64,000 nt of DNA from Acidimicrobiaceae bacterium (GTDB lineage: Bacteria > Actinomycetota > Acidimicrobiia > Acidimicrobiales > Ilumatobacteraceae): NCBI GenBank assembly GCA_947450115.1, contig CANFUE010000005.1, positions 29,216 to 93,215 on the forward strand, in the 5' to 3' direction. A program made the position numbers and the translations under genes. The notes under the pieces are model-generated. The model was not told the origin of the DNA. It saw only the letters and a list, made by a program, of their open reading frames with translations, and ran no database searches. Shown piece after piece: positions 10,076 through 20,608 of the stretch (position 1 is the first letter of the stretch; each line of letters begins with the position of its first letter).

Positions 10076-11326
10076 GTCGTCGTAACCACGGTCAATATGG
10101 TGCACGTCAGAGATGATGGTTTCACCTTCAGCAACAAGCCCGGCAACGACGAGCGCTGCACCTGCGCGAATATCGGGAGCACGCACGGGGGCGCCCGAGA
10201 GTTTTGCTTCGCCACGCACTACTGCATGATGGCCGTCGGTGCGAATGTTGGCGCCTAAGCGCTGTAGTTCATCGACGTAACGAAAGCGACCGGGGTACAA
10301 GTTTTCTGTAACGATGCCCACTCCCTCGGCAACCGAGAGCATGGCAACAACGAGTGGCTTGTAGTCGGTGGCAATGCCGGGGTACGGAAGTGTGACCACG
10401 TCGATACTTTTCAGTCGTTCAGGGCCAATCACCAAAAGACCATCGTGTTGTTCCACCAGAACCACGCCCATGTCGGTGAAACGCGTGAGCAACATTTCCA
10501 TATGGCCTGCAATAGCGCCACGTACCACTACTTCACCAGCAGTAATTGCTGCTGCAGCGATGTATGTTGCGGCTTGCACGCGGTCGGCAACCACCGTGTG
10601 GTGCACTGCACGTAAAGCATTGCGCTCAACGCCATGCACAACAAGAGTGGAACTGCCGATGCCTTCAATGTCGGCACCCATTGCCACCAACATGTTGCAC
10701 AGGTCGCCAATTTCTGGTTCGCGTGCCGCGTTTTCAATAGAGGTGGAACCTTTGGCGAACACTGCGGCGGTGAGAAGGTTTTCTGTTGCACCAACGCTCG
10801 GGAAATCGAGCGTGATGTTGGTGCCGTGCAAACGTTCTGCACGCGCATAAATATCGCCGTGGCGCATTTCAAATTGGGCACCGAGTTCGGTGAGGCCGCG
10901 CAAATGCATATCGATAGGGCGCGAGCCAAAGTCGTCGCCACCAGGCAAGGCAATGCGCACTTCCCCGAACCTGCCAAGAAGCGGGCCGAGCACGTTGACA
11001 CTTGCACGGATGCGCTCGACTAACTCGTACGGAGCAAAGAGTTGCAAATTGCCATTGTTCGTAATGTGTAACTCTTGAGTGTCGCGATGATGTTCGATGA
11101 CAAGGCCAATAGACGACAACAATTCGCTCATGGTGACAACGTCTTCAATGTCGGGCACATTTGACAACACATAGTTGCCATCGGCCATGAGGCACGCGGC
11201 CATGAGTTTAAGAACCGAGTTTTTGGCCCCAGGAACATCGACCGTCCCCTGAAGTGGCGCACCTGGCGCCACCTTGATGCGTGCACCTGGCGCTATGGCA
11301 AAACTACGCGCACCGTTTGAACTCAC
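10028..11326 (-). CDS. murA: UDP-N-acetylglucosamine 1-carboxyvinyltransferase, Asp-type active site
   Basis: First committed step of peptidoglycan synthesis: transfers enolpyruvate from PEP to UDP-GlcNAc. The EPSP-synthase-like fold is clear from VPGAKNSVLKLMAACLMADG, LPGGDDFGSRPIDMHL and YPGIATDYKPLVVAMLSVAEG. The position normally held by the catalytic cysteine, the target of fosfomycin, is Asp131 here, as in Mycobacterium tuberculosis MurA. The start was moved to the GTG at 11326 (432 residues, normal length) because upstream codons are not conserved and run into the divergent MFS gene's promoter region; GAGAGA precedes the GTG. The 3' end overlaps a small convergent gene. Confidence 0.95.
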   Translation of the reverse strand: MSSNGARSFAIAPGARIKVAPGAPLQGTVDVPGAKNSVLKLMAACLMADGNYVLSNVPDIEDVVTMSELLSSIGLVIEHHRDTQELHITNNGNLQLFAPYELVERIRASVNVLGPLLGRFGEVRIALPGGDDFGSRPIDMHLRGLTELGAQFEMRHGDIYARAERLHGTNITLDFPSVGATENLLTAAVFAKGSTSIENAAREPEIGDLCNMLVAMGADIEGIGSSTLVVHGVERNALRAVHHTVVADRVQAATYIAAAAITAGEVVVRGAIAGHMEMLLTRFTDMGVVLVEQHDGLLVIGPERLKSIDVVTLPYPGIATDYKPLVVAMLSVAEGVGIVTENLYPGRFRYVDELQRLGANIRTDGHHAVVRGEAKLSGAPVRAPDIRAGAALVVAGLVAEGETIISDVHHIDRGYDDLVGRLCTLGANITRL

Positions 11327-11463
11327 TCTCTCAGTATGCTCCCGCCGTGGAACGCGTGCCGAACTTTTCCCACAAGTCACATGCCCGGCACTACTCATTT
11401 CAGCGCAAAATTGCCAGAAATAGTGCCGATTTCTCAAAAATCACCGAGCCATACAGCACCGTG

Positions 11464-12948
11464 ATGGAAGAAATACACGATCTCGAACATGCAGACAGTG
11501 CGCCAGATCATCTCATTTTTTTACAAAAAACTGGGCCCTGTGTTGAGTATCAACGCAGTGTCGAAATACCTGCCGACACAAATGAAGATGCAGTGGAACA
11601 CACGCAATGGTCGCTCGACATTCCGTGGTTTGGTTGGATATTTCGCCCGCTCATTTCGCGCCACATGAAACATCGCCATCACAAAGATCATCACCCGTGG
11701 TGGGCACCTCCGCAAACATTTACCGCTCATGAAACTTTGGTGCTGGCCCTACTTGCTGCGGCGTCGATGGTTGCTGCATTTATCAACACGCTTTTCACGC
11801 AAACAGTTGCCTTTGCCGCCGATGAATTTGGTGTGACCACAACTGGTCAAGGCGTTGCTGCAGCAATTGTTCGCGTCGGCATTGTGTTGGCCATACCACT
11901 TGCCATATTGGGCGACCGCGTTGGGCGCCGACGCATTGTGGTGGCGCTTGCATTCATTGCACCTGTTCTCGCATCACTCGGCGCGCTTGCACCCAACTTT
12001 GCCGTGCTTGTTGCAACACAAACTATTGCTCGCCCCATTGGTTTGGCCCTCGACGTTGCTGTCTTGGTCATTGTGATTGAAGAAATGCCCAAACATGGAC
12101 GCGCCTATGGGTTAAGCGTGCTTGCACTTGCGAGTGGTTTTGGAGCAGGCATTGCCGTTGCCGCACTCCCCATTGCAGATCTCGGAACTTCTGCGTGGCG
12201 TCTCATTTATGTGGTTGCGCTCATTTGGGTTGTGGTGGCGCTCAGTTTGCGCCGACGCCTCACCGAAACACCTCGTTTCATTGCTCATCACACCGAACCC
12301 AAGAGTTCTCGGCGCGATACGTCGCGAAAAACGGGTAGTACCGCGCCGAGAACACTTCTGATGGTGGGGGCGGTGGCGTTTATCGTTAATATTTTCGTCG
12401 CAACTGCTTCCATTTTTCAGAATCGCTATCTCAAAGATGTGCGCGACTACTCCGCAACGATGGTTGCGCTCTTTACGTTGTCCACTTCTCTACCCGGTGC
12501 TCTTGGCCTCATCATCGGCGGAAAAATTGCCGACATTAAAGGCCGTCGCCGCGTTGCTGCGTTGTGCATTCCTCTCGGTGCTGCGCTCATTGGTTTGTCG
12601 TTCTTATTGTCGTCAGTGGGCATGTGGTTGGGCGCCATTGCGGGTGGCGTTGTTGGCGCTCTTGCCTACCCCGCACTTGCTGTGTACCGCGGTGAGCTCT
12701 TCCCCACTGGCAATCGCACAACGTCATCATTTCTCATTACCGTTGCCGCGCTCTTAGGCGGAAGCATTGGTCTTGTTGCCGGCGGAATGCTCATTGATGC
12801 TGGTTGGTCATACGGAACAGTGATGCTCAGCTTTGCCAGCATCTCACTGGTGGCATCGCTTCTCATATTGGCGTATTACCCCGAGACGGCAAACAAAGAT
12901 CTTGAAGAACTCAACCCGCAAGATGCGCACGCACGATTTGAGCGTTAG
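11464..12948 (+). CDS. major facilitator superfamily transporter with histidine-rich N-terminal extension
   Basis: A 494-residue MFS permease. About 95 soluble residues precede the first membrane helix and include a histidine cluster near residues 67-78 (HMKHRHHKDHHPWW). Then come about 12 helices with MFS motif A in both halves (GDRVGRRRIVVAL and GGKIADIKGRRRVAAL), and a third conserved patch (YRGELFPTGNRTT) typical of metabolite:H+ symporters. The substrate is unknown. The histidine cluster could bind a metal or serve as a sensor, which is speculation. ATG at 11464, with a GTG immediately before; the longer open frame upstream crosses the murA start region and looks non-coding. It ends 6 nt from the convergent hydrolase gene. 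Confidence 0.85.
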   Translation: MEEIHDLEHADSAPDHLIFLQKTGPCVEYQRSVEIPADTNEDAVEHTQWSLDIPWFGWIFRPLISRHMKHRHHKDHHPWWAPPQTFTAHETLVLALLAAASMVAAFINTLFTQTVAFAADEFGVTTTGQGVAAAIVRVGIVLAIPLAILGDRVGRRRIVVALAFIAPVLASLGALAPNFAVLVATQTIARPIGLALDVAVLVIVIEEMPKHGRAYGLSVLALASGFGAGIAVAALPIADLGTSAWRLIYVVALIWVVVALSLRRRLTETPRFIAHHTEPKSSRRDTSRKTGSTAPRTLLMVGAVAFIVNIFVATASIFQNRYLKDVRDYSATMVALFTLSTSLPGALGLIIGGKIADIKGRRRVAALCIPLGAALIGLSFLLSSVGMWLGAIAGGVVGALAYPALAVYRGELFPTGNRTTSSFLITVAALLGGSIGLVAGGMLIDAGWSYGTVMLSFASISLVASLLILAYYPETANKDLEELNPQDAHARFER

Positions 12949-12954
12949 CAACAA

Positions 12955-13566
12955 CTAGCGCAGTTGTTGACACCACTCACGAACCACTTCGGCGATTTCA
13001 GTGTCTTTGCCCATGAGGTCATGTCGTGCCTTTTCAATAAAATGCATCGACACGTCACTCGGAATTTTTTTCACGTGCTTTTTTAATTCTGCTGGCGAAC
13101 CAAAAGGGTCTTTGGTTCCATGTATGAAAAGTACCGGAACGGAAATACGAGAAAGATGCACAATGCGCAACTTTTCAGGGTGTGCTGGTGGGTGCAAAGG
13201 GTATGAAATGAGTACGAGCCCCCGCACTTTCAATGGGTCACCGAAAACTGGAGGCTCACCCTTTTTTGCAGTGCCGGTGTCGCCAGCAGCGGCCATTGAA
13301 CACATCCGCCCACCCATGGAACGCCCGCCAATGACGAGCGACGATGTGCGCACACCACTTGCTTTGGCAAATGCCTGCACCTCGTCACGCACGCACTGCA
13401 ACAACACAGGAGCACGATCGGGAGCACGTTTGCCCACACGACGATATGGAAAGTCAACACGCGCAACTGGCAAGGGCTGCATCGCTTCTTCAAGAGCAAT
13501 GAGCGATGAATGGTCTGCGCCACTTCCGGCGCCTGGAAAAAAGACGAATCCTTTCGGCGCACTCAT
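12955..13566 (-). CDS. alpha/beta-hydrolase fold protein (KANL3/dienelactone-hydrolase-like)
   Basis: A 203-residue hydrolase with a visible triad: Ser83 in GGRSMGG, an acid in LFIHGTKDPFGSPAEL, and a His in EKARHDLMGKD. It opens KGFVFFPGAGSGADHSSL, the oxyanion region of the small family resembling the human NSL3 hydrolase domain. The substrate is unknown. Its ATG overlaps the stop of the J-domain gene by 4 nt (ATGA) and it closes a four-gene operon that starts with an S9 peptidase. Confidence 0.85.
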   Translation of the reverse strand: MSAPKGFVFFPGAGSGADHSSLIALEEAMQPLPVARVDFPYRRVGKRAPDRAPVLLQCVRDEVQAFAKASGVRTSSLVIGGRSMGGRMCSMAAAGDTGTAKKGEPPVFGDPLKVRGLVLISYPLHPPAHPEKLRIVHLSRISVPVLFIHGTKDPFGSPAELKKHVKKIPSDVSMHFIEKARHDLMGKDTEIAEVVREWCQQLR

Positions 13567-14261
13567 GAGTGTTGACTCAAAATGCGCCGTGCTTCGCTGA
13601 GGTCAGCAATTGCCCTACTTGCATCGCGTTCACTTGCACCGTGGTCGGGGTGCACACTGCGCAACATGTCACGAAAGCGAGAAGTGACTTCTTTTTTATT
13701 GGGCTTCACCGTGCCAGGTGGGAAACACAGAACTTCTAGCGCCCATGCGCGCGGGTCGGATATTGCTGTTATTGATGAAGCGTTGCTGCCCGCTAGATAC
13801 GAAATGAACGAAGCTCCGATAGGACCACGCCAGGTCATTGCTCGCCGCATCATGGGCCCCAATGCACGACGTGTCTCTGCATTTAATCGCTCGAGTGCAT
13901 AAATAGAACCGAGTACTTGTTGTAAAGGCGAACCACCCTCGGCGAAAGAGAACTCGGCGGCATTTTCTACGGCAATGAGTTGGTGACGACTGAGTGCAAG
14001 GCCGTGGCGGTCGGCTTGAAAACGATGCCGCAAGCGAGGCTGCACAATGCGTTCGCCGCGTTCTACCTGCAAAGTCAGGCGGTGAATGTCGGGGTGCATT
14101 TCCTCATCGACATCAAATAAATGCCGAGCTACCACTGCACCCAGCAATATGCCACCGAAACCAGGTGCAGGTTCGGCCGGCAACACCAAATGACCTAACG
14201 ACACGCGCCGCGTAGGAGTGATTGGCCGCGAGTGCCAGATTTCTAATTCGGCGAGAATCAT
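13563..14261 (-). CDS. protein with C-terminal J domain
   Basis: A 232-residue protein. The C-terminal 45 residues form a DnaJ-type domain with the HPD tripeptide at 204-206 (FRDMLRSVHPDHG) and a following helix (ADLSEARRIL). About 190 N-terminal residues are not a known chaperone substrate domain to me; they are beta-rich and contain two MM/RR-rich segments. J domains stimulate Hsp70 ATPase, so this is probably a specialised DnaK co-chaperone with its own client domain. It lies between the duplicated-domain protein (23 nt) and the hydrolase (4-nt overlap). Confidence 0.75.
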   Translation of the reverse strand: MILAELEIWHSRPITPTRRVSLGHLVLPAEPAPGFGGILLGAVVARHLFDVDEEMHPDIHRLTLQVERGERIVQPRLRHRFQADRHGLALSRHQLIAVENAAEFSFAEGGSPLQQVLGSIYALERLNAETRRALGPMMRRAMTWRGPIGASFISYLAGSNASSITAISDPRAWALEVLCFPPGTVKPNKKEVTSRFRDMLRSVHPDHGASERDASRAIADLSEARRILSQHS

Positions 14262-14284
14262 CGAGAGTTGACGCTATATGCAAC

Positions 14285-15076
14285 TCAGACGTGAGGACGT
14301 AACGTGACAAACAATCGTTGCGCAATTTCTTGTGCAGCTTGTTCATCGGGGAAATCGTTACCTGCAAGTGCTTCGGCGAGTTGGTCGGCCATTTCAGATG
14401 CTTGGCGCCATACGGGTACGGGCACACCGAAGGGAACTCCGCCACCTTCAATGTCGTCGAGAACACGCACCAAAATGCTGAGGCCATTGGCATCGAGCGG
14501 GTCGCGTTGCAAACGTTCTGCGGCGAGAAATATTTGTGTAAGTGATTCACCAGAAACGCTGGAGTCACCGGCAGAAATAGTTCCTTGGCCAGAACCCGGG
14601 TTGCGCACAGAGTCGATGATTGTGACATCGCCAGCTTCTACTGCATCGAGCAGGTCGTCAACGGCGTCTTCAAGTTCAGTGAGCGTGACGAGCAATGCGC
14701 CTTCCCATCGATACGGAATATCGGAAGCAACGAGCAATTCGGTGAGGCGTGAACGCTCGCCCATCGACCAATCGTCGAGTTCGTACTCGGTAATTTCTTC
14801 ATCAGTTGCTTCACTCAATTGCAAACGACGTGATTCTCGCTCTGAAGAGTTTCCGCCTTCAGTTCCTACACCAAGTTTTTGTTCCAATGCGTCGAGCATT
14901 TCGTCGGCTTCGTCTTCAAGTTCGCTCGGAACAACTACTTCATTGCCCACCCATGCGTGTGGAATTTCTGCTTCGGCAAACATTTCGGCAACAGAAGCAC
15001 GCTGATCGATGCTCCAGTCGGATAGGTCGTAATGGACGCTCTCGGCATCGGGGTCAAGTGGGTTCCATTCAGACAT
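14285..15076 (-). CDS. acidic protein with two tandem copies of an unknown domain
   Basis: A 263-residue, strongly acidic cytoplasmic protein with no signal or membrane segment. Two copies of a roughly 50-residue unit can be aligned by eye. The first, near residues 14-66, begins VHYDLSDWSIDQRASVAEMF and runs to ADEMLDAL. The second, near 95-147, begins TEYELDDWSMGERSRLTELL and runs to VDDLLDAV. Shared core: Y-[DE]-L-x-DWS-x-x-[QE]R, IP[HY]xW, and ELED-A-D[ED][ML]LDA. A linker rich in Ser and Gly and a helical C-terminal part follow. I cannot name it. It sits 9 nt after the S9 peptidase stop, in an operon with J-domain and hydrolase genes. Confidence 0.75.
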   Translation of the reverse strand: MSEWNPLDPDAESVHYDLSDWSIDQRASVAEMFAEAEIPHAWVGNEVVVPSELEDEADEMLDALEQKLGVGTEGGNSSERESRRLQLSEATDEEITEYELDDWSMGERSRLTELLVASDIPYRWEGALLVTLTELEDAVDDLLDAVEAGDVTIIDSVRNPGSGQGTISAGDSSVSGESLTQIFLAAERLQRDPLDANGLSILVRVLDDIEGGGVPFGVPVPVWRQASEMADQLAEALAGNDFPDEQAAQEIAQRLFVTLRPHV

Positions 15077-15085
15077 AACTGCACG

Positions 15086-16900
15086 CTACAACGTAAAGAT
15101 GAACTCACCAATCAGTTCATATTCGCGCAGTTGATTGTGGCGCAATCGAAAACCGTGCCCTTCACCTTCCATGATGTGCAAAGCGACACTTCCTCCAGCT
15201 TTACGCAATGCCTGTGCGAGCGTGATGCTGTGATTCATAGGTACAGAAGTGTCGAGATCACCATGCAAAAGCAACACTTTGACCTTGGCCAAGGTGGGAA
15301 CCTTGCTCGACGGCGAGCGCTCGGCGTATAAAAGTTCATTTTCGGGAGAGTCACCCACCAAAACAGCAATGGAATGTTGTTCGTAGTACCACGAGTGTTC
15401 AGCGGAATCGGCAAGGTCGACAACCGGATACAACGCGATGACACCGGCACAGAGTTCTGGTGCTGTACCCGCTGCATTGAGCGCAGCAAAACCACCTGCA
15501 GAACCACCCATGAAAAAAGTGTTCTGTGGTGTAGCCCAACCGTTTTTGTGCATGAAGCGCACGACGGCGATGAGATCGGCGGTATCGAACTCACCCCAAT
15601 GACCATTGAGCGACTGTTGAAATGCGCGCCCGTGGCCCGAGGTACCCCGGTGGTCAACAATCATCACGCGCACGCCGCGGCCTACCCAATACGCAATACG
15701 AGCCATGAAGGTGACCTGCCACTGATCAGTTGGCCCGCCGTGCAACCACACGATGAATGGCTGCTCACTTGACTCATTACCCACAGGAGAATACAAACGA
15801 TAAGGAATGTTGTAGGTGCCGCAGTCCACTGTTCCTAAAGTTGGCTCTACTAGTTCATACTGCGACCACGTGCCACCAGTGCTGTCCACTTCACTCGTAG
15901 CCAGTATTTCTCGCTCAAAACTGCGCGCGGCGTAATTCACTAACTGTGTTGGTGTTACTGCACCCGTGCGTAATGCAAAAATGCCCTCGTTACTCCACTG
16001 CAGCGAACCATGAACGCCGCGACCAATAGATCGCATTTCGCCAGTTGCAACGTTCACCACAACAATGTCGCCAAAGCCTTCGAGGTTGCGCGCAACGGCT
16101 ATTTCCGTTCCGTCGGGCGACCAACACCACGTGTGCCCACCCATTCCCCATTGTGGGTTGCCACATTCCACATTCTCACCTGCAGGCAGAATCGCTACCA
16201 ACTCACCGTCAACAACGCGATACGGCTGCAGCCATCCGTTCACATCGCTCAACACGCCCATTTCGCCAGTCGCGGAAAATTGCACTTGCTGAAACGACAC
16301 GCCCGCGCGATGCAACTCCACATGTGCTTCGCGTTGTGCAATATGCGCCGACCAAATGTCAGATTCATCCCACGGCATGTGCGGCTGTGACCACGCTTGC
16401 CAATACAACTCATCGCCATTCCACACGGGGTCGAAAACAAAAGCATGTGGTTGCGCAATAACGTGTTCTTCACCTGTTGCACGATGCACAACAATGAGTT
16501 CACTTAGGTTCTGCACACAAGCAATCCACTCGCCATTGGGCGACACAGCAACCCCGAAATGCGAAGCATCTACTGGCGACTGGGTATCGATACGACATGC
16601 ACTGGTTGCGCCACGTGCGGCCTCCCACAGCCCACCTGTTTTTGCTGCGTACACAACGCCAGAGCCATCGGGTAGCCACTGAAAACATCCGCCACCAAAA
16701 CCACGGGTCACACTGGGAACCGGCTCGAGTAACCACGTCTCTTCAGCGCCCCCTGGTAGCGCAATAGTGCGCAGTTCACCTCTTCCCTGCTGACTCACCC
16801 CGAATGCCAGAGCATCGCCCATAGGGCTCACCTGCGGCTCTGAGAGGTCTCGGGAATCGAGGCAACGTTCCACAGGAACAGCGGGAATTTTCACGGGCAT
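15086..16900 (-). CDS. S9 family peptidase (prolyl oligopeptidase/acylaminoacyl peptidase type)
   Basis: Cytoplasmic serine peptidase of 604 residues: an N-terminal seven-bladed propeller (repeats such as SPMGDALAFGV, SPNGEWIACV and SPDGTEIAVARN) and a C-terminal alpha/beta hydrolase. The triad is visible as Ser467 in GGSAGG, Asp in LLLHGDLDTSVPM and His in EGEGHGF. A much longer open frame exists, but its first 141 codons are antisense to glpX; the start is set at 16900 (MPVKIPAVPVERC), 7 nt after TACCCT. First gene of an operon with the duplicated-domain, J-domain and hydrolase genes. It probably trims short peptides or acylated amino acids. Confidence 0.92.
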   Translation of the reverse strand: MPVKIPAVPVERCLDSRDLSEPQVSPMGDALAFGVSQQGRGELRTIALPGGAEETWLLEPVPSVTRGFGGGCFQWLPDGSGVVYAAKTGGLWEAARGATSACRIDTQSPVDASHFGVAVSPNGEWIACVQNLSELIVVHRATGEEHVIAQPHAFVFDPVWNGDELYWQAWSQPHMPWDESDIWSAHIAQREAHVELHRAGVSFQQVQFSATGEMGVLSDVNGWLQPYRVVDGELVAILPAGENVECGNPQWGMGGHTWCWSPDGTEIAVARNLEGFGDIVVVNVATGEMRSIGRGVHGSLQWSNEGIFALRTGAVTPTQLVNYAARSFEREILATSEVDSTGGTWSQYELVEPTLGTVDCGTYNIPYRLYSPVGNESSEQPFIVWLHGGPTDQWQVTFMARIAYWVGRGVRVMIVDHRGTSGHGRAFQQSLNGHWGEFDTADLIAVVRFMHKNGWATPQNTFFMGGSAGGFAALNAAGTAPELCAGVIALYPVVDLADSAEHSWYYEQHSIAVLVGDSPENELLYAERSPSSKVPTLAKVKVLLLHGDLDTSVPMNHSITLAQALRKAGGSVALHIMEGEGHGFRLRHNQLREYELIGEFIFTL

Positions 16901-16907
16901 TAGCCCG

Positions 16908-16913
16908 AGGGTA
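16908..16913 (-). promoter_or_regulatory. -10 hexamer of the S9 peptidase operon
   Basis: TACCCT, 7 nt before the ATG at 16900; leaderless-type arrangement in the short spacer shared with glpX. Confidence 0.45.
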
Positions 16914-16923
16914 GCGCCGGCAC

Positions 16924-16929
16924 TACGGT
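16924..16929 (+). promoter_or_regulatory. -10 hexamer of glpX
   Basis: TACGGT lies 8 nt before the ATG at 16938 and 5 nt before an in-frame GTG at 16935. A run of G between them could instead act as a ribosome binding site. Confidence 0.4.
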
Positions 16930-16937
16930 AGGGGGTG

Positions 16938-17936
16938 ATGAACACACGACGCCCGCAAAAGCCAGAACGTAATCTCGCCATGGAACTCGTCAGAGTCACC
17001 GAATCAGCGGCCCTTGCTGGAGCACGTTGGGTGGGTCGTGGCGACAAAAACGGAGCCGATGCTGCTGCAGTCGATGCCATGCGCACCGTGCTCACCACTG
17101 TTCCCATGGACGGCATTGTTGTGATTGGCGAGGGTGAAAAAGACGAAGCGCCAATGCTCTTCAACGGTGAGGCGGTTGGCGACGGCACGCAGCCCCGCAC
17201 CGACGTTGCTGTTGACCCTATTGATGGCACCACGCTCACCTCACTTGGTCTGGGTAATGCCATTTCCGTTATTGCTGTTTCCGAGCGCGACACCATGTTC
17301 GACCCGGGTCCATGTATGTACATGGAAAAAATTGCTGTTGGGCCTGAAGCTGTGGGTCACATCGACATCACCGCAAGCGCTACTCAGAACTTGCGTTGGG
17401 TTGCCAAAGCAAAAGGTGAATCGGTACGCGACCTCACGGTGATGATTCTCGATCGCCCACGCCACAAAGATCTCATTGAAGAAGTGCGCTCCACCGGAGC
17501 ACGCATCAAGCTCATCAGCGACGGCGACATTTTTGGTGCCATTGCTACGTCGTGGCCCGATGCTGGTGTCGACATTCTCCTAGGTATTGGTGGAACACCT
17601 GAAGGCGTTGTGTCGGCAGCTGCACTGAAGTGCATGGGTGGAGAAATTCAGGGTCGTTTGTGGCCACGCAACGACCAAGAGCGCAACGATGCCATTGCTG
17701 CGGGTTACGACATCAGCAAGGTGCTGACAGGTGATGACTTGGTGAAAGGCGACAACTGCTTTTTTGCCGCAACTGGCGTCACCGACGGCGAATTGCTGCG
17801 CGGCGTGCGATTCGACCACCGCGGTGCACGCACACAAAGTTTGGTGATGCGCTCGTTGTCGGGAACCGTGCGACTCATCGACGCTCAGCACCGACTCGAC
17901 AAGCTTGCTACTTATGCAAGCGTTGACTACGCCTAA
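16938..17936 (+). CDS. glpX: class II fructose-1,6-bisphosphatase
   Basis: Gluconeogenic phosphatase that hydrolyses fructose-1,6-bisphosphate; in most actinobacteria GlpX is the only enzyme for this step. Landmarks are [34 protein letters not shown], the metal-binding [11 protein letters not shown] and VDPIDGTT, and [20 protein letters not shown]. The 332 residues match the family. The alternative first codon GTG at 16935 would add one residue. It is divergent from the S9 peptidase (37-nt gap) and ends 9 nt from the convergent SDR gene. Confidence 0.95.
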   Translation: MNTRRPQKPERNLAMELVRVTESAALAGARWVGRGDKNGADAAAVDAMRTVLTTVPMDGIVVIGEGEKDEAPMLFNGEAVGDGTQPRTDVAVDPIDGTTLTSLGLGNAISVIAVSERDTMFDPGPCMYMEKIAVGPEAVGHIDITASATQNLRWVAKAKGESVRDLTVMILDRPRHKDLIEEVRSTGARIKLISDGDIFGAIATSWPDAGVDILLGIGGTPEGVVSAAALKCMGGEIQGRLWPRNDQERNDAIAAGYDISKVLTGDDLVKGDNCFFAATGVTDGELLRGVRFDHRGARTQSLVMRSLSGTVRLIDAQHRLDKLATYASVDYA

Positions 17937-17945
17937 AAAATACTG

Positions 17946-18719
17946 CTACAGCCCAACAATTTTTCCCGAAACGCGACGCATTACAACGCGCGGAATGATT
18001 CTTACCCACATCAACATGCTCTTGTATTGCGTGCCAGGAACAATAAGAGCTTTACCCTTTGCCATTCCCGCTAAGGCTTCCGACACAACGTTGGCAATAT
18101 TGAGCCACAAGAACTTGGGAATGGAATCAATCTCTGCGCCTGCCTGTGCAACTTCTTGAAATTCTGTGCGTACAAAGCCAGGGCACAAAGTGCTCACGCG
18201 TACTGGGCTCTTGCGCAGTTCTTCATGCAGTGCTTCAGTGAAACTGGTGACGAAAGCTTTTGTAGCCGAGTACACAGCCATGCCAGGGCCCGATTGGAAA
18301 CTGGCCACGCTCGACACGTTGAGCAAATACCCACGCTTGCGCTCTTGGAAGGCCTGCAGCGCAGCGTGCGACAGTTCCACTAGTGCACGAACATTTAAGT
18401 CAATTTGCCCGGTGGAGTTACCAACAGGAACAGCGAGAAAAGTTCCCGACGAACCGAAGCCTGCATTGTTCACTAAAAGGTCCACGGGAAGATGCGATGA
18501 CGCAAGACGCTCAGCAACACGCGCAATACCTTCTGCTGTGAGAAGGTCGGCGACAAGTACTTCGCACGTGCTGTACTGCTGGGCAAGTTGCTCTAACCGG
18601 TCGCCACGACGCGCAACAAGAACACAAGGTATCCCGGCACGGCTGAGTTGATGAACAAACTCTTCGCCAATACCTGCTGATGCACCTGTAATGAGTGCGC
18701 GCTGAAACGGCAGAGTCAT
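17946..18719 (-). CDS. short-chain dehydrogenase/reductase
   Basis: Classical SDR of 257 residues with the nucleotide-binding TGASAGIGEEF near residue 11, NNAGFG, and catalytic Ser (NVSSVAS) and Tyr-x-x-x-Lys (YSATK). An Arg after the first strand (VARRGDRL) suggests NADP(H). The C-terminal 40 residues are hydrophobic and basic, as in SDRs that act on membrane lipids (the mycobacterial and DltE-like group). It lies 3 nt after atpC, so it may be read through from the ATP synthase operon, but a functional connection is unlikely. The substrate is unknown. Confidence 0.88.
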   Translation of the reverse strand: MTLPFQRALITGASAGIGEEFVHQLSRAGIPCVLVARRGDRLEQLAQQYSTCEVLVADLLTAEGIARVAERLASSHLPVDLLVNNAGFGSSGTFLAVPVGNSTGQIDLNVRALVELSHAALQAFQERKRGYLLNVSSVASFQSGPGMAVYSATKAFVTSFTEALHEELRKSPVRVSTLCPGFVRTEFQEVAQAGAEIDSIPKFLWLNIANVVSEALAGMAKGKALIVPGTQYKSMLMWVRIIPRVVMRRVSGKIVGL

Positions 18720-18722
18720 GAA

Positions 18723-19147
18723 TTAGTGGCCGGCGTTGACGCCAGCAAGACCACCAGCAGCTGCAAGGCGAGCATGCGCACGGCGCAAGCTGGCCTCAAC
18801 TTCGGCAGTGTGTTCTGTACGCATCTGCTCTTCAGCACGCTCAAGGGCACGACGTGCGCGCTCGATGTCGATTTCGTTACCGAGTTCGGCGCCATCGCTG
18901 AGCAAGGTGACCACGTTGTTTGACACTTCAACAAAACCGCCATGAATGGCGAGGTTCATAATGGTGCCATCGCTTAGCCACACGCGTGTGTGGTTTTCGG
19001 TGACCGCTCCAAGAAATGCTGCGTGTCCGGGAAGGAACGCAATTTCTCCCCCACCCATGGTGCGGGTGATGATCTGTGTTGTTTCGCCAGAGAACACAAC
19101 GCGCTCTGGCGAAACAACATCGATACGGAAGCCAGGGGCTTCAGACA

Positions 19148-19148
<1 letters not shown>
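18723..19148 (-). CDS. atpC: F1Fo ATP synthase subunit epsilon
   Basis: Central-stalk subunit that regulates hydrolysis. The N-terminal beta barrel has the family pattern (FRIDVVSPERVVFSGETTQIITRTMGGGEIAFLPGHAAFLGAV). The C-terminal helical hairpin includes DIERARRALERAEEQMR. Length 141. Its ATG shares one base with the atpD stop codon. Last gene of the atp operon proper. Confidence 0.95.

Positions 19149-20608
<1,460 letters not shown>

Noticed and set aside
11281..11463. Upstream extension of the MFS frame
   Set aside because: It overlaps the murA start on the other strand and translates to a non-conserved stretch; the ATG at 11464 is preferred.
16901..17323. Upstream extension of the S9 peptidase frame
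   Set aside because: It runs antisense through glpX; the translated part is Ser/Thr/Pro-rich and the family N-terminus begins at 16900.
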